A stretch of DNA of 64,000 bases, taken from Lepidodermella squamata (Eukaryota; Gastrotricha). This document shows, in pieces, positions 49,401 to 62,103 of the stretch. The stretch covers positions 2,728,001 through 2,792,000 of the forward strand of contig JBLDXI010000009.1 in the NCBI GenBank assembly GCA_047495785.1. The letters are read 5' to 3'. The notes under the pieces were generated by a model that saw only the letters and a program-made list of their open reading frames with translations, ran no database searches and had not been told where the DNA came from. Position numbers and translations under genes: made by a program. Within the stretch, counting starts at the first letter, position 1. Each line of letters starts with the position of its first letter.

Positions 49401-52400
49401 TCTAAAGTTGAAAATACCTTAAATCAATTGAAGAAACGTATGAGTTGAAATTTTTTATCGCTCACTGTGAGCTAAGCGAGTCGAAAAATTTGCCCTATAG
49501 GGCGAAACTTGTTAATTTTTCATTTTTTATCAATTTTTTGGAGGCTCCCAAAGCTTGTGCTGATGAGCGTCCAAATTTACCACGAATTTTCAAACCAAGT
49601 GCACAAATATTTGCCATGACAAATATCGGGTGAAATTCTGTGAAATTTTCTGAAATCGCTGCTGATTTTTTAATTCTCGAAAAACCTGGTATTCATTCCA
49701 AGTCTAAGTAATTAGCGTATGTATTTTCTGGATTAAAAGGACCCCTTTTTTCCAGATGAGGGAGGAATCGTATTTGCTTAGTGGTTTTGCCTCATAATTG
49801 GGCCTTATTTGCTCAGTATTTTTTCATATAAAAGAGCGCTATCGCTGTAGTATACCGCAAGGGTAGGGTTACTTCGCATTCTAAACCTCAAATTTTGACT
49901 TTGACACTGTTCATTACATACCAAAACCAGCCGTGCAAACCTGTGTTTTTATTTTATATTTTTTATTCATTTCTAAGCTTTTAACTAAATTCTTAGGAAT
50001 AGAATAAATTCTAAATGTTTTATTTACGAATTGTTTTATGCCGAATTCATTGAAAAATCGTAAACTTTTCAGGGTATTCATTTACTTCCCTCGCGACCCG
50101 GTGTGCGCCGGGTTTTCGACCGCTAATGACCTGGTAAAAGACGACGATTTCCTCTCGTGGGCCAACGCTATGATCCACACCTCGGCGCGATCTTGCCCGC
50201 CTGGCTGGTGCGACGTCGGCCGTTTCGTGCTGTTCTACGACGAGGACAGCGATTCGTTTGGCCGCGGTTGCGTCCTCAGCACATTCGCCCTGCCGCACTG
50301 CAACGTCAGCATCGACGTGCCTGTTGTTGAATCGATCACCATCCTCGATATCGATACGGGCATTGTTCATCCTAACATTCGTGCAACGGTAAATTATTCA
50401 AAATTTCATATCATACAGTCGGAAAGTTGAGTCCCAAATATTGGTACCTAGGTAACAAGAATTTGAATGGAATATTTAGGAGATTTCCTCAAAACCAATG
50501 AAATATTCTTTCGTTATCGGAGTTTGATTGTCGGGTAGAAGATAAAAAAGGAAGAAAATGCGCTATTTTCATCGGAATTTTCCCACGACTGTAACTCCTC
50601 CATTTTCCATGGTTCCACGTTTTCCCCTCTACTTTGAACATGTGTAGCAAGGATACAAAGTAGACGATTTGGGCATATCGGCATCAGAGTCTGAAAGCCC
50701 AAGTCCGCCATATTACTTTGAATCAGTTCAATTTCTTCGACTTTTTTTACTGACAATTTCGTCGCGTCATTTTTGAGCTTTGATTGGCCATTCACATTTT
50801 AATCGCCCAACTTTTATCATCTTCCGCAAAAATTAGCAATTAGTGTTACCTACGGCACCCTGACAGACGGCGCCCATAACCAACGGGATTATTAAATCTA
50901 ACTTTAATTCCATGTAAATATGATCAAATTATCTGTAGAAAACCGGACACAGCAGGCTTGATTAAATTAGGGCCTCACTTTTAGCGGAAACAAAATTTCC
51001 TGGAGCGGAACCACAGTTTAAATGACCCATTCGCGCACAAATTCTGAATTCTGTGAAATTTCAAGATTAATTAAAAACAAATCCTAACGAGTTGAAATCC
51101 TGCGGGATTTTCTGTATGAGACCTGGTCGTTTCCTCCAGAACGCGACACGGTCATGGTCTACAAAATAGGTCTTCGAAAATGGCACCTTTCGGAATTAGC
51201 CTTTCGGTCTGCATAAGGCAAATTTCCTTCCGCCTAAGGTTCGCGTTCTGTTCGATTTAGCTAGTAAAATGATAAAAAAAACGGCGACTTCTAGCGCATC
51301 ATGTCATCAAATAACCGAAAATAAATGCCTAGACCCGAAATCCTATCGCCAAATATGTACCATTTCCCGCGAAAGAGAGTGACTTCTAGGCACACGTGCA
51401 TACGCGCTGAGACATGGGCCCGAGACACTTACGTTATCCCAGCCAAAAATTGGAAGTTAATGTCATTAATATGTGATCAACTTTTATCTCTAATGTAAAT
51501 TGGACAACGAAGTTAGCACCGTCATAATCAACAGACAAAACTGATGTCTGTATTATACCCTGATTTTCAGTAATTTCGATTTTCTATTTTTCTGCCGAGA
51601 AAAAATAAGATTAAAGCAGCGTTTCCCAAACCGTGTCCTATAGGACACTCGTGTACTAAGCCAACTTTCAAGTGTACTATAGGACACTGGTGTCCTATGG
51701 GCCTCAAAATGACAAAAGGAAAAAAGTAGATCCACACTAAGAAATAAGGCATTTTTAGACTATTTTCAGACTCAAAATCGGAAAAAAACCGTCAGCTAAA
51801 GCTCGCTTCGCTCGCGAGTAGCCTATTTATGAAATGTTGTATTAAAATCTCCGATCGGACAAGAGACGGTGCTTTCCGCGTGGTATGGCCGAATCTCTGA
51901 TACGGTAAATGATTGAGTCAATTTTTGAAACTGACCTATGTCCCTTGTTATTTAAGCACGTTACAGATTGCACCTTACGACATGATTAATTGACATTTCA
52001 TAATTAATGATGAATTTCTGGGAAAGCCCCGAGGCATTGCCTCATTTTTAAGATTTTGTCGTTTTCAGTGTCAAATTCTAAAAGTGTCCTCGCTTCGCTC
52101 GCGTTTAGTTTGAATTTCACCCGGAATTTTATCAATTTTCAGCGCGGTTGTCATCAAAAACAAATTTGAACTAGCAATCAATTTGTAACTCAAAAAATTG
52201 CACTCCCAACCAAATTCCCAACCAAAGTCCCAAGTCGCAACCAACTTTCAGTCATTTCACCAAGGTGTCCTACGAGCCATTCTCATAGGACACTGCTGTG
52301 TCATATGAGACAAATAGTTTGGGAACCGCTGGATTAAAGCGTTCAATTTTGGGTTTTTGTTTTGGAACTTTTGCAAGAATAATTGAAATTAATGACCTAC

Positions 52401-54175
52401 TGACAACTAAAACTTATTGGAATTATTGGAAATGGTAGTTTTTCGCGGGAGGTGAATTAAAATCTAGTTCACAATTAATTCGATAGCAGTTCATGGATCC
52501 CTAAATACGTCTGAGGTGACATAAAGCCGCTAATTCTTGATTTGCTCGAAATTGCCGAAAAGTGGAGCCCTTGTTGTATTGGAAAAATTGTTGATCTAAT
52601 TTTCTGTGCTGCGCTCTTGATACTATCATTATGTTACATCCAACACTCCGATCTGGCTATAATCGCTTTGAATAGAGGCAATGTCATAACAAAGATTGCG
52701 GAGTTTTTTTATTGTCTAGCCGCCGCGCTTGCAGTCTGGACCAATTCATTAAAATCCAGACTGCAGACGCTGGGGAGGCAATGTCTTATGACTGATTAAT
52801 CGAAGTTTCACCTCAGAAAGGCTGCAGCGTTTGGCATTTTTCATCATCAGAAAGACTAAACAAACTAACTTTAGTACCTAGTTACAAGGAACCTGCCACG
52901 CCTGTCAAACAAATTAGATCAGCGGCCCAGTTTATTAAAGTGAGAAATCGAATAATTCCAATTTGAACGAATATTGACGTTGATGTCACCATGATGTTCA
53001 GGCGTTACATGACGTTAGCGTCGTTAATTAACTCGAATTTGGGCCTGTTTACGTCAGTTTTAAGGTGATAGGTGACAGGTAGTGGCATTTTTTTTACGCG
53101 AAATATGAGACAAAAACAACTTTGAATTTAAATTGCCACCTAGCAATTCAGAACTGAAATAAACAAGACTAAATCCGACGATAACGATAACAAAAATATT
53201 TAAAAAATTCGACTAGTAAGGCAAACAAAGAAAATTCACGGAAATGGCTTCGGAAACTCTATAATGATAGGCCAAGTCCTTTCTTATGGCCATAATAATC
53301 TTGAAAAATTCATAAAGCCATGAGAATAGTGATCAAGTATGTCACATGTCAATGGGATGAACAAATATCCGGATAAATTTGGTCCAACCAGGTAAAAAAA
53401 CGAAGATTACCGAACCAGTTACATCAGGTGTTTCCGGGTTTTCTCCGGTAAATTTCTAAGTTTTTCGGTAATAAATCGCGGATAAAGGATGGAAGATTAT
53501 TCCTGTACGTTCAACGTCGCAAAATTAGCCAAATTTCCTGAGAAAATTGAAAATCCAAGATATGGCTGCGCAACTTTTGTTTCATTCTTTTTCAAATTAC
53601 TATTGGGTATTGGGCATACTCATTTGAGCTGCTAGAATTGAAGTTCCACCACTAAATATACGCGCATTTTTCCGATTTTTTCGATCTCGGCTGTTTCTGT
53701 TTTTAATCGATACTGATACCCCCTCCCCTCCCCATTGCTCTGGAATTTCTTATCTAGCTACTAGGTAAAATATTGAGACTCTTTGGGAAATAATTATAGC
53801 TCAAAAAAATGTAGAAAATTTTTATCGCTCCAACCCTAAAAACTTAATATTCTAAGAAAACAATTAATGCAATATTTTCTCTTCTAAAGCTTCTGTTTTG
53901 AATTTTTCTTTCATTCTTCTTGATAGCATGTTTCAGCGTTGACCAAATACCGCGATATTCCATGTCTCGTCATTCGTTGTTCTTTCATCCTGGAGCCCGG
54001 TGCCCTGCCGCCGAAACAGAAGCGCCAGGTCATGTTCACGCTGGACACGCGCAATCTCTACCCGCCGGAAGGACCGAAGGACAAACCCGTTAAAATTGCG
54101 GCCATGCGAGCCGCCCGCGTCAGCGAGTATCGAAGCGCCGAGACGCCGCTGCCAGCCATTATTTTGGCACCTTGA
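46451..54175 (+). CDS. LOTUS-like/Tudor domain protein (LOTR-1/TDRD5/7-like, tentative)
   Basis: Five exons, 46451-46739, 46793-47554, 47879-49331, 50073-50388, 53927-54175; 1022 aa with closed phases. The N-terminal 110 residues are helical. Residues about 150-350 are Pro/Gln-rich and disordered. Residues about 540-720 hold three related winged-helix-like units (VDVEEFMEALKS, FSLDDVTELVEQRF, VSFDTFIEMLTRR), which I read as LOTUS-like. An extended Tudor domain follows (about 880-955): DVGRFVLFYDEDSDSFGRG, LDIDTGIVHPNIRAT, then CLVIRCSF, as in the (F/L)xDYGN...LPxxAIRC pattern. LOTUS plus Tudor proteins act in germ granules with small-RNA pathways (family knowledge); the assignment here is inference. 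The 3.5-kb last intron splits the Tudor domain and contains a hAT element. AATAAA at 54382-54387. Confidence 0.7.
51610..52339. mobile_element. Non-autonomous hAT-type MITE with perfect 8-bp target duplication
   Basis: The element runs 51618-52331 (714 bp). The left end is CAGCGTTTCCCAAACC and the right end, reversed, is CAGCGGTTCCCAAACTA, the classic hAT terminus. It is flanked by identical 8-bp duplications gattaaag (51610-51617 and 52332-52339), the hAT hallmark. Subterminal tgtcctata/ggacac blocks are repeated and inverted at both ends. No transposase ORF is present. It lies in the last intron of the LOTUS/Tudor gene. Confidence 0.9.
53370..53465 (+). repeat. Dispersed repeat family 2 copy
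   Basis: Contains ccaaccaggtaaaaaaacga, agattaccgaaccagttac and gtttccgggttttctccggt. It matches the inverted copy at 40835-40925 and, less closely, 37385-37500. Confidence 0.5.
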
Positions 54176-54627
54176 AAGCAGCGAAAAATTATCGACCTGA
54201 AATGTAATCTGACACTTGATATTCGTACAAATCGTTGTTCACCCAATTTTGTATAATCGTTTTCATGATGCTGGTTGTATTAGGCGCGGAGTGTGTATTA
54301 TCTGAATCTCAGGACAAAGTTGTTTTCTTTCCGCTCATCTGCGTTCTTGCTCCGTGTCGCGTTTATCTGTGCTAAAAATTGAATAAAGTCGGTCATGTCC
54401 GATCGCCGGAGAATAAAATGACAAATTGGGATGTCTTCGCCTTCGTTAACTTTGAAAATTAACCGGGTAAATGTAGATTGGAAATCTGATTATATTAGCG
54501 AGCGCTCAAAACAAATCGTGGGCAAAAGCTGCCACGTATGTGGACTTGTTCCAGAAAACTGACAAATTAGACAGAAATAAACGCGTCAAGGCACCTTGCC
54601 ATGGTCTGATGACACTGAAATGTTATG

Positions 54628-55680
54628 CTTCATAAATTGCTTTCGACACTGGTGGACAGCCGCAGACGTCATTGATCAAATTGGCCAACTACTGCAGACC
54701 TTCAAATTATTCTAAGCTGATTTTTTGTTCAAAATTCGGCGTTTTAATCTGTCATAATCTCATCTAGAAGGCTGAGATTACTTTGCTGGTATAAACAGGA
54801 GTCTTTCCCTATTTTCATCAAGTTCTATCCAACGTCCGGGACCTTTTAGGTTTCCAGGGCTTCATGTTTCATGAATGTTCATTACTTCGTGTTTTTACCA
54901 GCAATTTGATAACAGGGTAAGTATAATCTCAGCCTTCTAGATGAGATGTGATTCTTACGCGGATTTGAAAGCAGAATATTATGATCGACAAATGTCGAAT
55001 TACGGAAGCGGAAAGCAGTTTATGTACTATCTACTCAGATGAGGTAAGTCGTAATTGATTCATTGGCGACGGATATTTAACATGCGATGAGCGCCAATCA
55101 CATATAATCAGTCCTTTTAGCAGCTGGAAGTATCCCAATGTCGACGCTGGAGTCATAGAAGCATAGGCTCAAAAGGTAGGGAAACCTCGATTTCCATTGT
55201 GTATTTTCAATGAGAATCAAAGCAGTTGAGATATCTGCTGGAAATCGACTGTAAAACAAAACAGCGCCGATCTCTACCGTATTTCTACCGTAGTGAAAGC
55301 ATTGCCGTTGAGTACTATATTGAAGTAAGAAGTAAAATAAGAAGTAAAATATCAGTGGAATTTTCATTTATTTCCTAAATAATTTCGAATATTTTTTAAA
55401 GAATAATTTTATTATTTTTATTTTGACGCTAATATTATTATGCTTTATACGTGATAATTTTTTCATCCGACAATATTAATTTCATGCGGAATTGGGAAAT
55501 GGTGACTTAAAACATCAACTATGGCAACTTTTCCATGCTTTGCCAATGTCTCATGTTTTTAGAATGATTTTGAATTCGGGTAACAACGCTTTCCTCTGGC
55601 ATTGCTTATGACAGTAGGTTTGGACAACCGCAGACATCATCGATTGATGGCCACCTTATTAATGCGGACGTTCAAATTAA
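54628..55680 (+). repeat. Pair of related direct repeats
   Basis: About 54628-54712 and 55600-55680 share attgctt, acagt/acact, ggacarccgcagac, tcattgat, ggcca and ttcaaatta in the same order. The level is that of diverged copies of one interspersed repeat. A cagactgcagacgc motif also recurs at about 52757 and 57646. Confidence 0.4.
54754..54947. repeat. Short inverted-repeat element (~190 bp)
   Basis: atctcatctagaaggctgag plus tta at 54757-54780 is perfectly inverted at 54924-54947. Each arm is itself partly palindromic (tctca...tgaga around tctaga). This could be a tiny MITE or a cruciform-forming sequence. Confidence 0.6.
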
Positions 55681-56306
55681 TAAAATGCGCTTGTTCGCCG
55701 CCTTTTTGGCACATGAATCGACACATGGTTAATTAATCTGTAAGCTTTGGGACGATTTTTATTCGATTTAATTGGCATGCCTCTTGGTTAGGAAATATTG
55801 AAAAGAATTGATAACACGTGCTCTCATGGTTTCACCATCAGGGATTAGACTTGAAAGAAGCAGGTTGGGAACAGTTAACAATATTCGGGCACTTTCCAGC
55901 CATATTAGCCAAGGCGTAATATTGGTCGCCAATACATTTTTTGGTTAAAAAATCAGCTTGATGAGACAACTAATTTCCAATTCAGGGCCCCCTTTTACCC
56001 GCCTACAACAATCGCATTTCCCTTGATCAAATAGTTTCGGAGAGGCAACACTTTTATTTGGAATTACCCAGATGTCAGATGACATTTGTACGTGAATTAA
56101 CCTGGCACCTGGAGGTCGCGCTTGATGGCCGAAATTCTCACTCAATGACCGTTTTGACGTTTGCCATGCGTTTGCCTCTGACAGATTCGCTAATTCGCTT
56201 TTTTACTGTTTACAGATCAAGAGCAAAATCATTTTTCATGAGATATCCATAGCTATGGAAAGGTCGCTAATTTAATGGGCATCGGCTTTAGACTGTAAAC
56301 AAAAAA

Positions 56307-56633
56307 TCACCAAGCGCAACCGAAAGGATCCAAATAGGTTTCAGCGATTAAATTAAATAAAAATCGACAAAAATTCCGAGATGACGTGGGAAAATCGGGC
56401 GTTGGATGGATGCCATACGTAGTTGTTGATATGACGTGATCGAGATCAGCCACATAATCAGTCGGATATGGCATCCCAAACCCTCGGACAACGTCATAAA
56501 ATGGACCACATTCCACATTGTCTGCCGAATGGATCATCCAGACAGGAATATCAAGTGCCATTTTATTAGCCTGCTTAATCGAACTGATTATTCGTACCCA
56601 TTTTAAAAGCATTGCCCAGGCTCTGTCATGCAA
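56307..56633 (-). other. Possible coding fragment, unrecognised
   Basis: A minus-strand frame of about 108 codons opens just after a possible acceptor (ctccag) and contains IPVWMIHSADNVECGPFYDV, PYPTDYVADLDH and LIAETYLDPFGCAW. Composition looks protein-like, and the IPVWMIHSADNV stretch faintly recalls alpha/beta-hydrolases, but no partner exon is seen. It could be a decayed gene fragment or chance. Confidence 0.22.
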
Positions 56634-56741
56634 AGCCTGGAGAGGCTTATGGCGCGATCTGTGGAGGGTGACACCTTAGGCCTCAACTTGCATGCTAGCC
56701 GAGATTGGGATAGGGGAATCGATGATTTTATGCGGAACGGG

Positions 56742-56847
56742 ATTCGCAGTTTTAGCAATTTACTTTCGTTTCAATCAATTTTTCATTTATCATTATTCGC
56801 AGTTTTAGCAATTTACTTTCGTTTCAATCAATTTTTCATTTATCATT
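56742..56847 (+). repeat. 53-bp tandem duplication (two copies)
   Basis: The unit beginning attcgcagttttagcaattt and ending catttatcatt is present twice in a row without visible differences, at 56742-56794 and 56795-56847. Its identity implies a recent event. Confidence 0.9.
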
Positions 56848-58619
56848 CTGGAATTGTGCACTGAATGACTTCTTAAGAGCACCAGACCACGAGCAGAATG
56901 GCCGCTCAAATTATTAAATCTTCGCACGAGGACAAAAAATCTTGTATTAACGCTACGTCGGTTTAGGAAAAAGAGGTTATTTCCTGCTAATCATAAGGAT
57001 TGATCATGTTGACGGTTTGTCGGATGCACATACCTTACAGCCGCGATAGCTATACAGTGGCAATTGAATTGAAAACGCGCTAAGTTGCCAGTCATCTTCG
57101 CTATAGAGTACAATGATCACGTACTAGCTATCACGTAAGTATTATCGCACGTGTACAAATCGCTTTAACGCACAAATCCCACGTACAACTAGGTATAGGT
57201 TTCATAAAACTTGATTGAGGTGTAGATTCAATCTAGTACATAAAGCAGTGTGCACCACCCAGACCGACACGAAGAAAGGTGAGAGAAAGGGTGAAACGGC
57301 GTTCATTCATACCCACCAATTTATATTCCTGATAATCCACCGGTGGGCACCAAAAACCAAAATATTTGTCGATTGGGCGAATTATCACACATTCGAAATG
57401 TTAATCGAATATGTTATATGATTGAAAAAATAAGATTTCCCACCAATTCGACCTCCGTTTTGCTTGACACGCACAACGGGTTAATTTTTACTAAAATAAA
57501 TGTCACAACAGACTGCATCAATCTAAAATGTTTAGTCTTTCTGACGATGTCAAACGCTACAGTATTTCCGACGTGAAATTTGAATAATCAGCCAAAATAC
57601 CGCCCCAGTGACTGGATTTCGGGCGTCGCCGTCAAAAATTAAATCCAGACTGCAGACGCAGCGGCCAGACGATTGAAAAATTCAAGCAAATATCCTTATC
57701 CGAACATGTCTCTTCTACTTCAAATCAAGCAAATGAGATCACAAACAAATTGAGCGAATTTCATTAGGATGAATGATAGATGGAATTTAGTTCAATTCTT
57801 AAGGTTATATTATTAGAGAACTCGTTTTGTAACATAACTCAGTCAAAGATCTTAAGACCAGGCTAGAATGAAAAATATCAGCAAAAGAGTTGTCCAGCGT
57901 CTGAATCAAGTTTACAAGGCTATCGCTTATAACGGTTTTAACGGACTCTAGAATCTGGACAATATAGACAATTAGCGAAGTTTGCATGCCTACTGAGAGA
58001 CATGGTTGAAGTGGAGACATTAGGATTCTATCAAATTTTGTTGCAGCGGTTGCAGCGGATACTCGAAAGATTATCTTGCGATGACCAGTCAAGCATGAAA
58101 ATAAGCGCTTCTAGTTGTCCAGATCAAGTTCATGAAGTTCATGAAGTTCACATATTACGATAAAAGTTCAGGCCATAAATATCCCAGGACAAAGACTGAA
58201 CCAATTTCATTAGGACGCTTCATGGCACCAAATCTTTGCTAACCGATTGTGGCACCTGATCTAGCACAGCATATAACCTAGTTGAGTAAACGGACCCCGG
58301 AATTACGATTGTTGCCCTTTTCTCGAATTTTTGTCGCTTAACAGGGCAAAACTCGCTGCAAATGGTCGAACTTCTCGAAGAAACGGGAAACGAACTGCCA
58401 ATCAGGTTGTAATTAACATGAATTCATATCGGCTAAATTTATTGTCGAAATAGTTGGGATTCTTAGAAATTGACAGCAAAATACCCAAAAAAGCTTTAGC
58501 TATAAGTCACAGTTTTACTTGAGTTAACACCTTACATTCGATAAAGAATAAACCGGATCAAAGCGATACGTTGAAAGATTACAAAGTTGACACAGAATGA
58601 GAGAGGTAAAGCGTTCCGT

Positions 58620-60004
58620 TCAGGAGGATCCGTGGAACAAGGCGCTGTAAATCGACAACACCTGCTCGAAAGGGAATTTCGCTTCATTGCTGTGAGCGGC
58701 AACTGCGGACGACGCCAGAGAAGAAGATGCGACTTCATAAGTGGCGACTGGGCGATGGGGCTGGATAGGCTTATTCGAGCCTCTGTCGCTGCTATCAGGA
58801 AAGCTGCAAGTGCTGTTGTTGCCACTACGCAAATTTTCGCGATGGCACCGGCGTCTGTGCATGTAAAGGTAGCTCACCGAGGCGAAAAAGGTTCCGCAGA
58901 ATTCGCAGTTGAATTGGCCAGAGCTAGAGCTGCTGCTTGCCTGCATTGATCCAGTCACTTGTTGCGACTTGTTATCTCCACTATTTGCGCGGCGGCCGGA
59001 TGAACATTCGCCCAGAAAACAGATTTTGCTTTTGATATGTTCCGTCAGTGAACGCTTGTGCTTGAAAGCTTTTTTACAAGTTTCGCATTGAAATTGCCGC
59101 CCAACTGTATGTACGTAGCGATGCGCGAAAAGTGTAGACGCCCGAGCGAATCCTACAAATAAAATATTTATCATTTTTGAAGTGGATTGAAAGCTTTCAG
59201 ACTATTTTCAGACTTGAAAACGCATGTCTCAAAATATGGAAAAAATATGGAGTTGAAAATTTGAGTAAGGTACACAGAAAGCGTCGTACCTTTTCGGCAA
59301 ATTTCGCAGACGAATGGACGCTCCTTGCTGTGGGTCATCAAATGTTGGGTCAAGTAATGCTTCTGCTTGAAGTTCGTTCCACAAACGTGACAAGAAAACG
59401 CAGCGTTGCTACTCGTTGATTGCTGAGATTTCGTATCAAGCTCCGCCGCTTTGACCTTTTCTTCCTGATTAGCAATAGGTTGATCGCTTGACTCCAGTTT
59501 CACTTGATCCGGGGCTTGACGAGCTGGTATATGAGCCATTTCCCTATGGAGTCGGAACAACTCTTCACCCTTGTAGCTTTTGAAACAGATATCGCAGGTG
59601 AAAACAGGTCGATCTGGAGCGTGAATCAGCCATTTATGCCTTCGAAGGTGATAGGCGTAGCGGAAAGCTTTCGGGCACGCATCACACGGAAATTCTTTCG
59701 GGAATTCAGACTCGGACTGGTGGATCTTCTCGTGGCGGCGTAGCTTGCTCGGAAATCGAAACGACATTCCACAAGCTTGGCACTTGATCTTGGCCGCAGT
59801 TTCCGAAACATTACCATCGCCTGATAATTCGGACGCTGCCCGACTTGAGGACAATACCATGGAAATTGGTTCATCGTCATCACTGAAAGTAACCACGTCG
59901 ATATGCCCGTCGTCATCGCTCAGGTCATCTTGATTCCGATTGGTATTGCTGCTCGAGGAATCACTTCGACTGCGTTTCGAAGAAACAAACTTATCATCGA
60001 TCAT
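58620..60004 (-). CDS. C2H2 zinc-finger protein, seven fingers
   Basis: Two exons, 60004-59290 and 59152-58620, joined within the fifth finger (CEICRK|GFARAS); 415 aa. After an acidic, Ser-rich N-terminus (DLSDDDGHIDVVTFSDDDE) come fingers CQACGMSF, CDACPKAF, CDICFKSY, then after a Lys/Ser linker CHVCGTNF, CEICRKGF, CETCKKAF, and a separate last finger CEFCGTFF. Finger six ends H...C instead of H...H (C2HC). TGEKP-like linkers are weak (SKERPF, TVGRQF). A Ser-rich C-terminus follows. It is probably a nuclear DNA-binding regulator; the ortholog is not clear. An alternative start is not needed, since the ATG precedes the acidic region directly. Confidence 0.88.
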
Positions 60005-62103
60005 TTTTTCGAAAAAAAGACTAGTTCCAATTTTGCGTTACACTAAATTTTTATGAGAAATGTAAAAATTGATCTGATTGTTTTATGAGTAAGGGAGAGT
60101 TGTTGATTTCAATAAGCTTTTATGTGAGCTGACAGACATCGGATCCTCATCAAGATTGATGCACGGATGATGAAAGACAAGCTGTGACAGGGTTAATTAT
60201 CGCGCTCTAATGAAATGTGCACGCGGATCCCCACCAAACGAGTAAAAAGTGTATCAAAGCACCTCATGCTCGCTATTTTGAGGGGCACCGGAAAGAGGAA
60301 AAAAACAGCGGTGTCAAATAAGATAAATCGATGGATGCATCTAACAGTAAGGTAGCGGTGAAAGCAATAAAAAATATCAAATTTCTGTGCTCAAACTCTT
60401 CACCTGCTGGCTGAATAGCTTTTAGAATTATTAGTTTTTTGCTCCTCATGCCATGTCAGTGGTCAAAATGGTTGCTTTTAGAAATATGAGGTGCTCGTAG
60501 GCTGCGTTAAATTCGATTTTTTCACCTTCGCGTGTAAGTCACGTAAATGTACCGCTTAGACCTTAGACATACCTGAACGATAAGTGCGCGGACTCTGATT
60601 GCTGCCACGACATAGCTGCCTCATCTTCATTTGTACAGTGGGTGTTCGCAGGCGCATCCGTCGAATGTCTAACGTCGTCAAATGTTTCAGTTCCGCGATC
60701 TAACGCCACGACGTTCGTAATGTACGTTCGCCTACGCCCAGGCGTCGTTTGCTTGGATCGCATGTCCGACTCCTAATGGACACGAGGACACCCTGGAGAT
60801 TGTAAGAGATAATTTGTACAAAAAGAGGTTCAGCAAAAAGACGTTGCTTGAAAACAAGAACTGGCCAAAAACGATGACTTAGAATGTAGCGGATAGTGAT
60901 TTATAATGCTGCAGTGTGAGGGCAATAAAATTCGAGAAAATGCGCCATGACCCAGACAGCCGATGTCGCGACAGCAAGTAAAAAAATAACAATTGTATCA
61001 TCATTCATTTTTCCTCATCGAGCTCGTTGGCTGCCTAACCTTTCAAGTTCATACTACGGTAAATTCACTTCAAATCAACATTAATCAAACTGAGGATTTT
61101 CATACGTGTTTGATAATGTTTAATTGCCGTAATTTCATATTCATTTTTTATCAGTTTCATAAATGGTGACACGGTAAAAAAAATGTGCACTTCGCAAGAA
61201 TCAGTTCAGATCAGTCAAGATTTTACCAGCAAGACAAATTATCGCAACATGTCCCTAAAATGACATTTTTGGGAACAACATCACATTATTTGCTAATCTC
61301 CTAACTAACCCTTGAATCTCTAATAATACTTGTCACATGCAACGCTAATATTAGGTACTTATCGAAACGAATCATCTTTAGATAAGACGTAGTTCACTGA
61401 AGCATTCCGACATCCTGACGTGATTGTCAGTGGTTGTCGGTGGTCAAATCAGCTGCAGTGTTAATTTTGTACACAGCCTGGGTTGTACAGGGCAGTTAAT
61501 ATATTGATCATTGCTCATCGACTTATTATCGGGCAACTCTGACACTGAAACTGTAATCGACTACTTTTCCAATTTGTCCGCAGCTGATGTAACTCACCTA
61601 AAATACAGAACAACTCAGGCTGAAAAGTAAAGTCAACCAGGTTTTCGGCACTTGAGTTACGTTGAGTTACAGCTATATCAATTATCTTGTATCACTTCAC
61701 CCAAGGCGAAACTGTCACACCTCCGTACGAAGTGTCCAACAATTATCTTTCCACGGACCCCACAGATATAATCAAAGAGAAACAGTATGGACAATTCGTG
61801 AAGTTGTCGCGTTCGATTAATTTTGTCATCGCAATTTTGTCATCGCACCCTAGCTCTTCCTAAAATAAATTTTCTCATAAGCGGGTAATTGAACAATTTT
61901 CGTGCGTGGCTGGGGATAAATTTGCACTAGTCTTAGGATGAACAACAGCGCCACATAACCTTCCTAATTATCGACCATTTGGGACACGTAAAGGCAAGTG
62001 CTATGTGTAGAAACGACGAGTCTTAGGCTAGGTCAAGCCGCGTTAAGACATATCCCAGTAAATGTTGGAAATAAGTCGGAATAAGTGAAAAAAATCGCCA
62101 GCC

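Larger units (their letters stand above)
54176..58619. other. Repeat-rich gene-poor region
   Basis: After the LOTUS/Tudor poly(A) signal (54382-54387) no gene is well supported. It holds a 24-bp perfect inverted repeat pair (54757-54780 and 54924-54947), a related repeat pair (about 54628-54712 and 55600-55680), a 53-bp tandem duplication (56742-56847) and a possible coding fragment (56307-56633). Confidence 0.5.

Noticed and set aside
52542-52799. 85-codon hydrophobic plus-strand frame
   Set aside because: No ATG start (TTG), adjacent to dispersed repeat motifs, within an intron, and no homology recognised.
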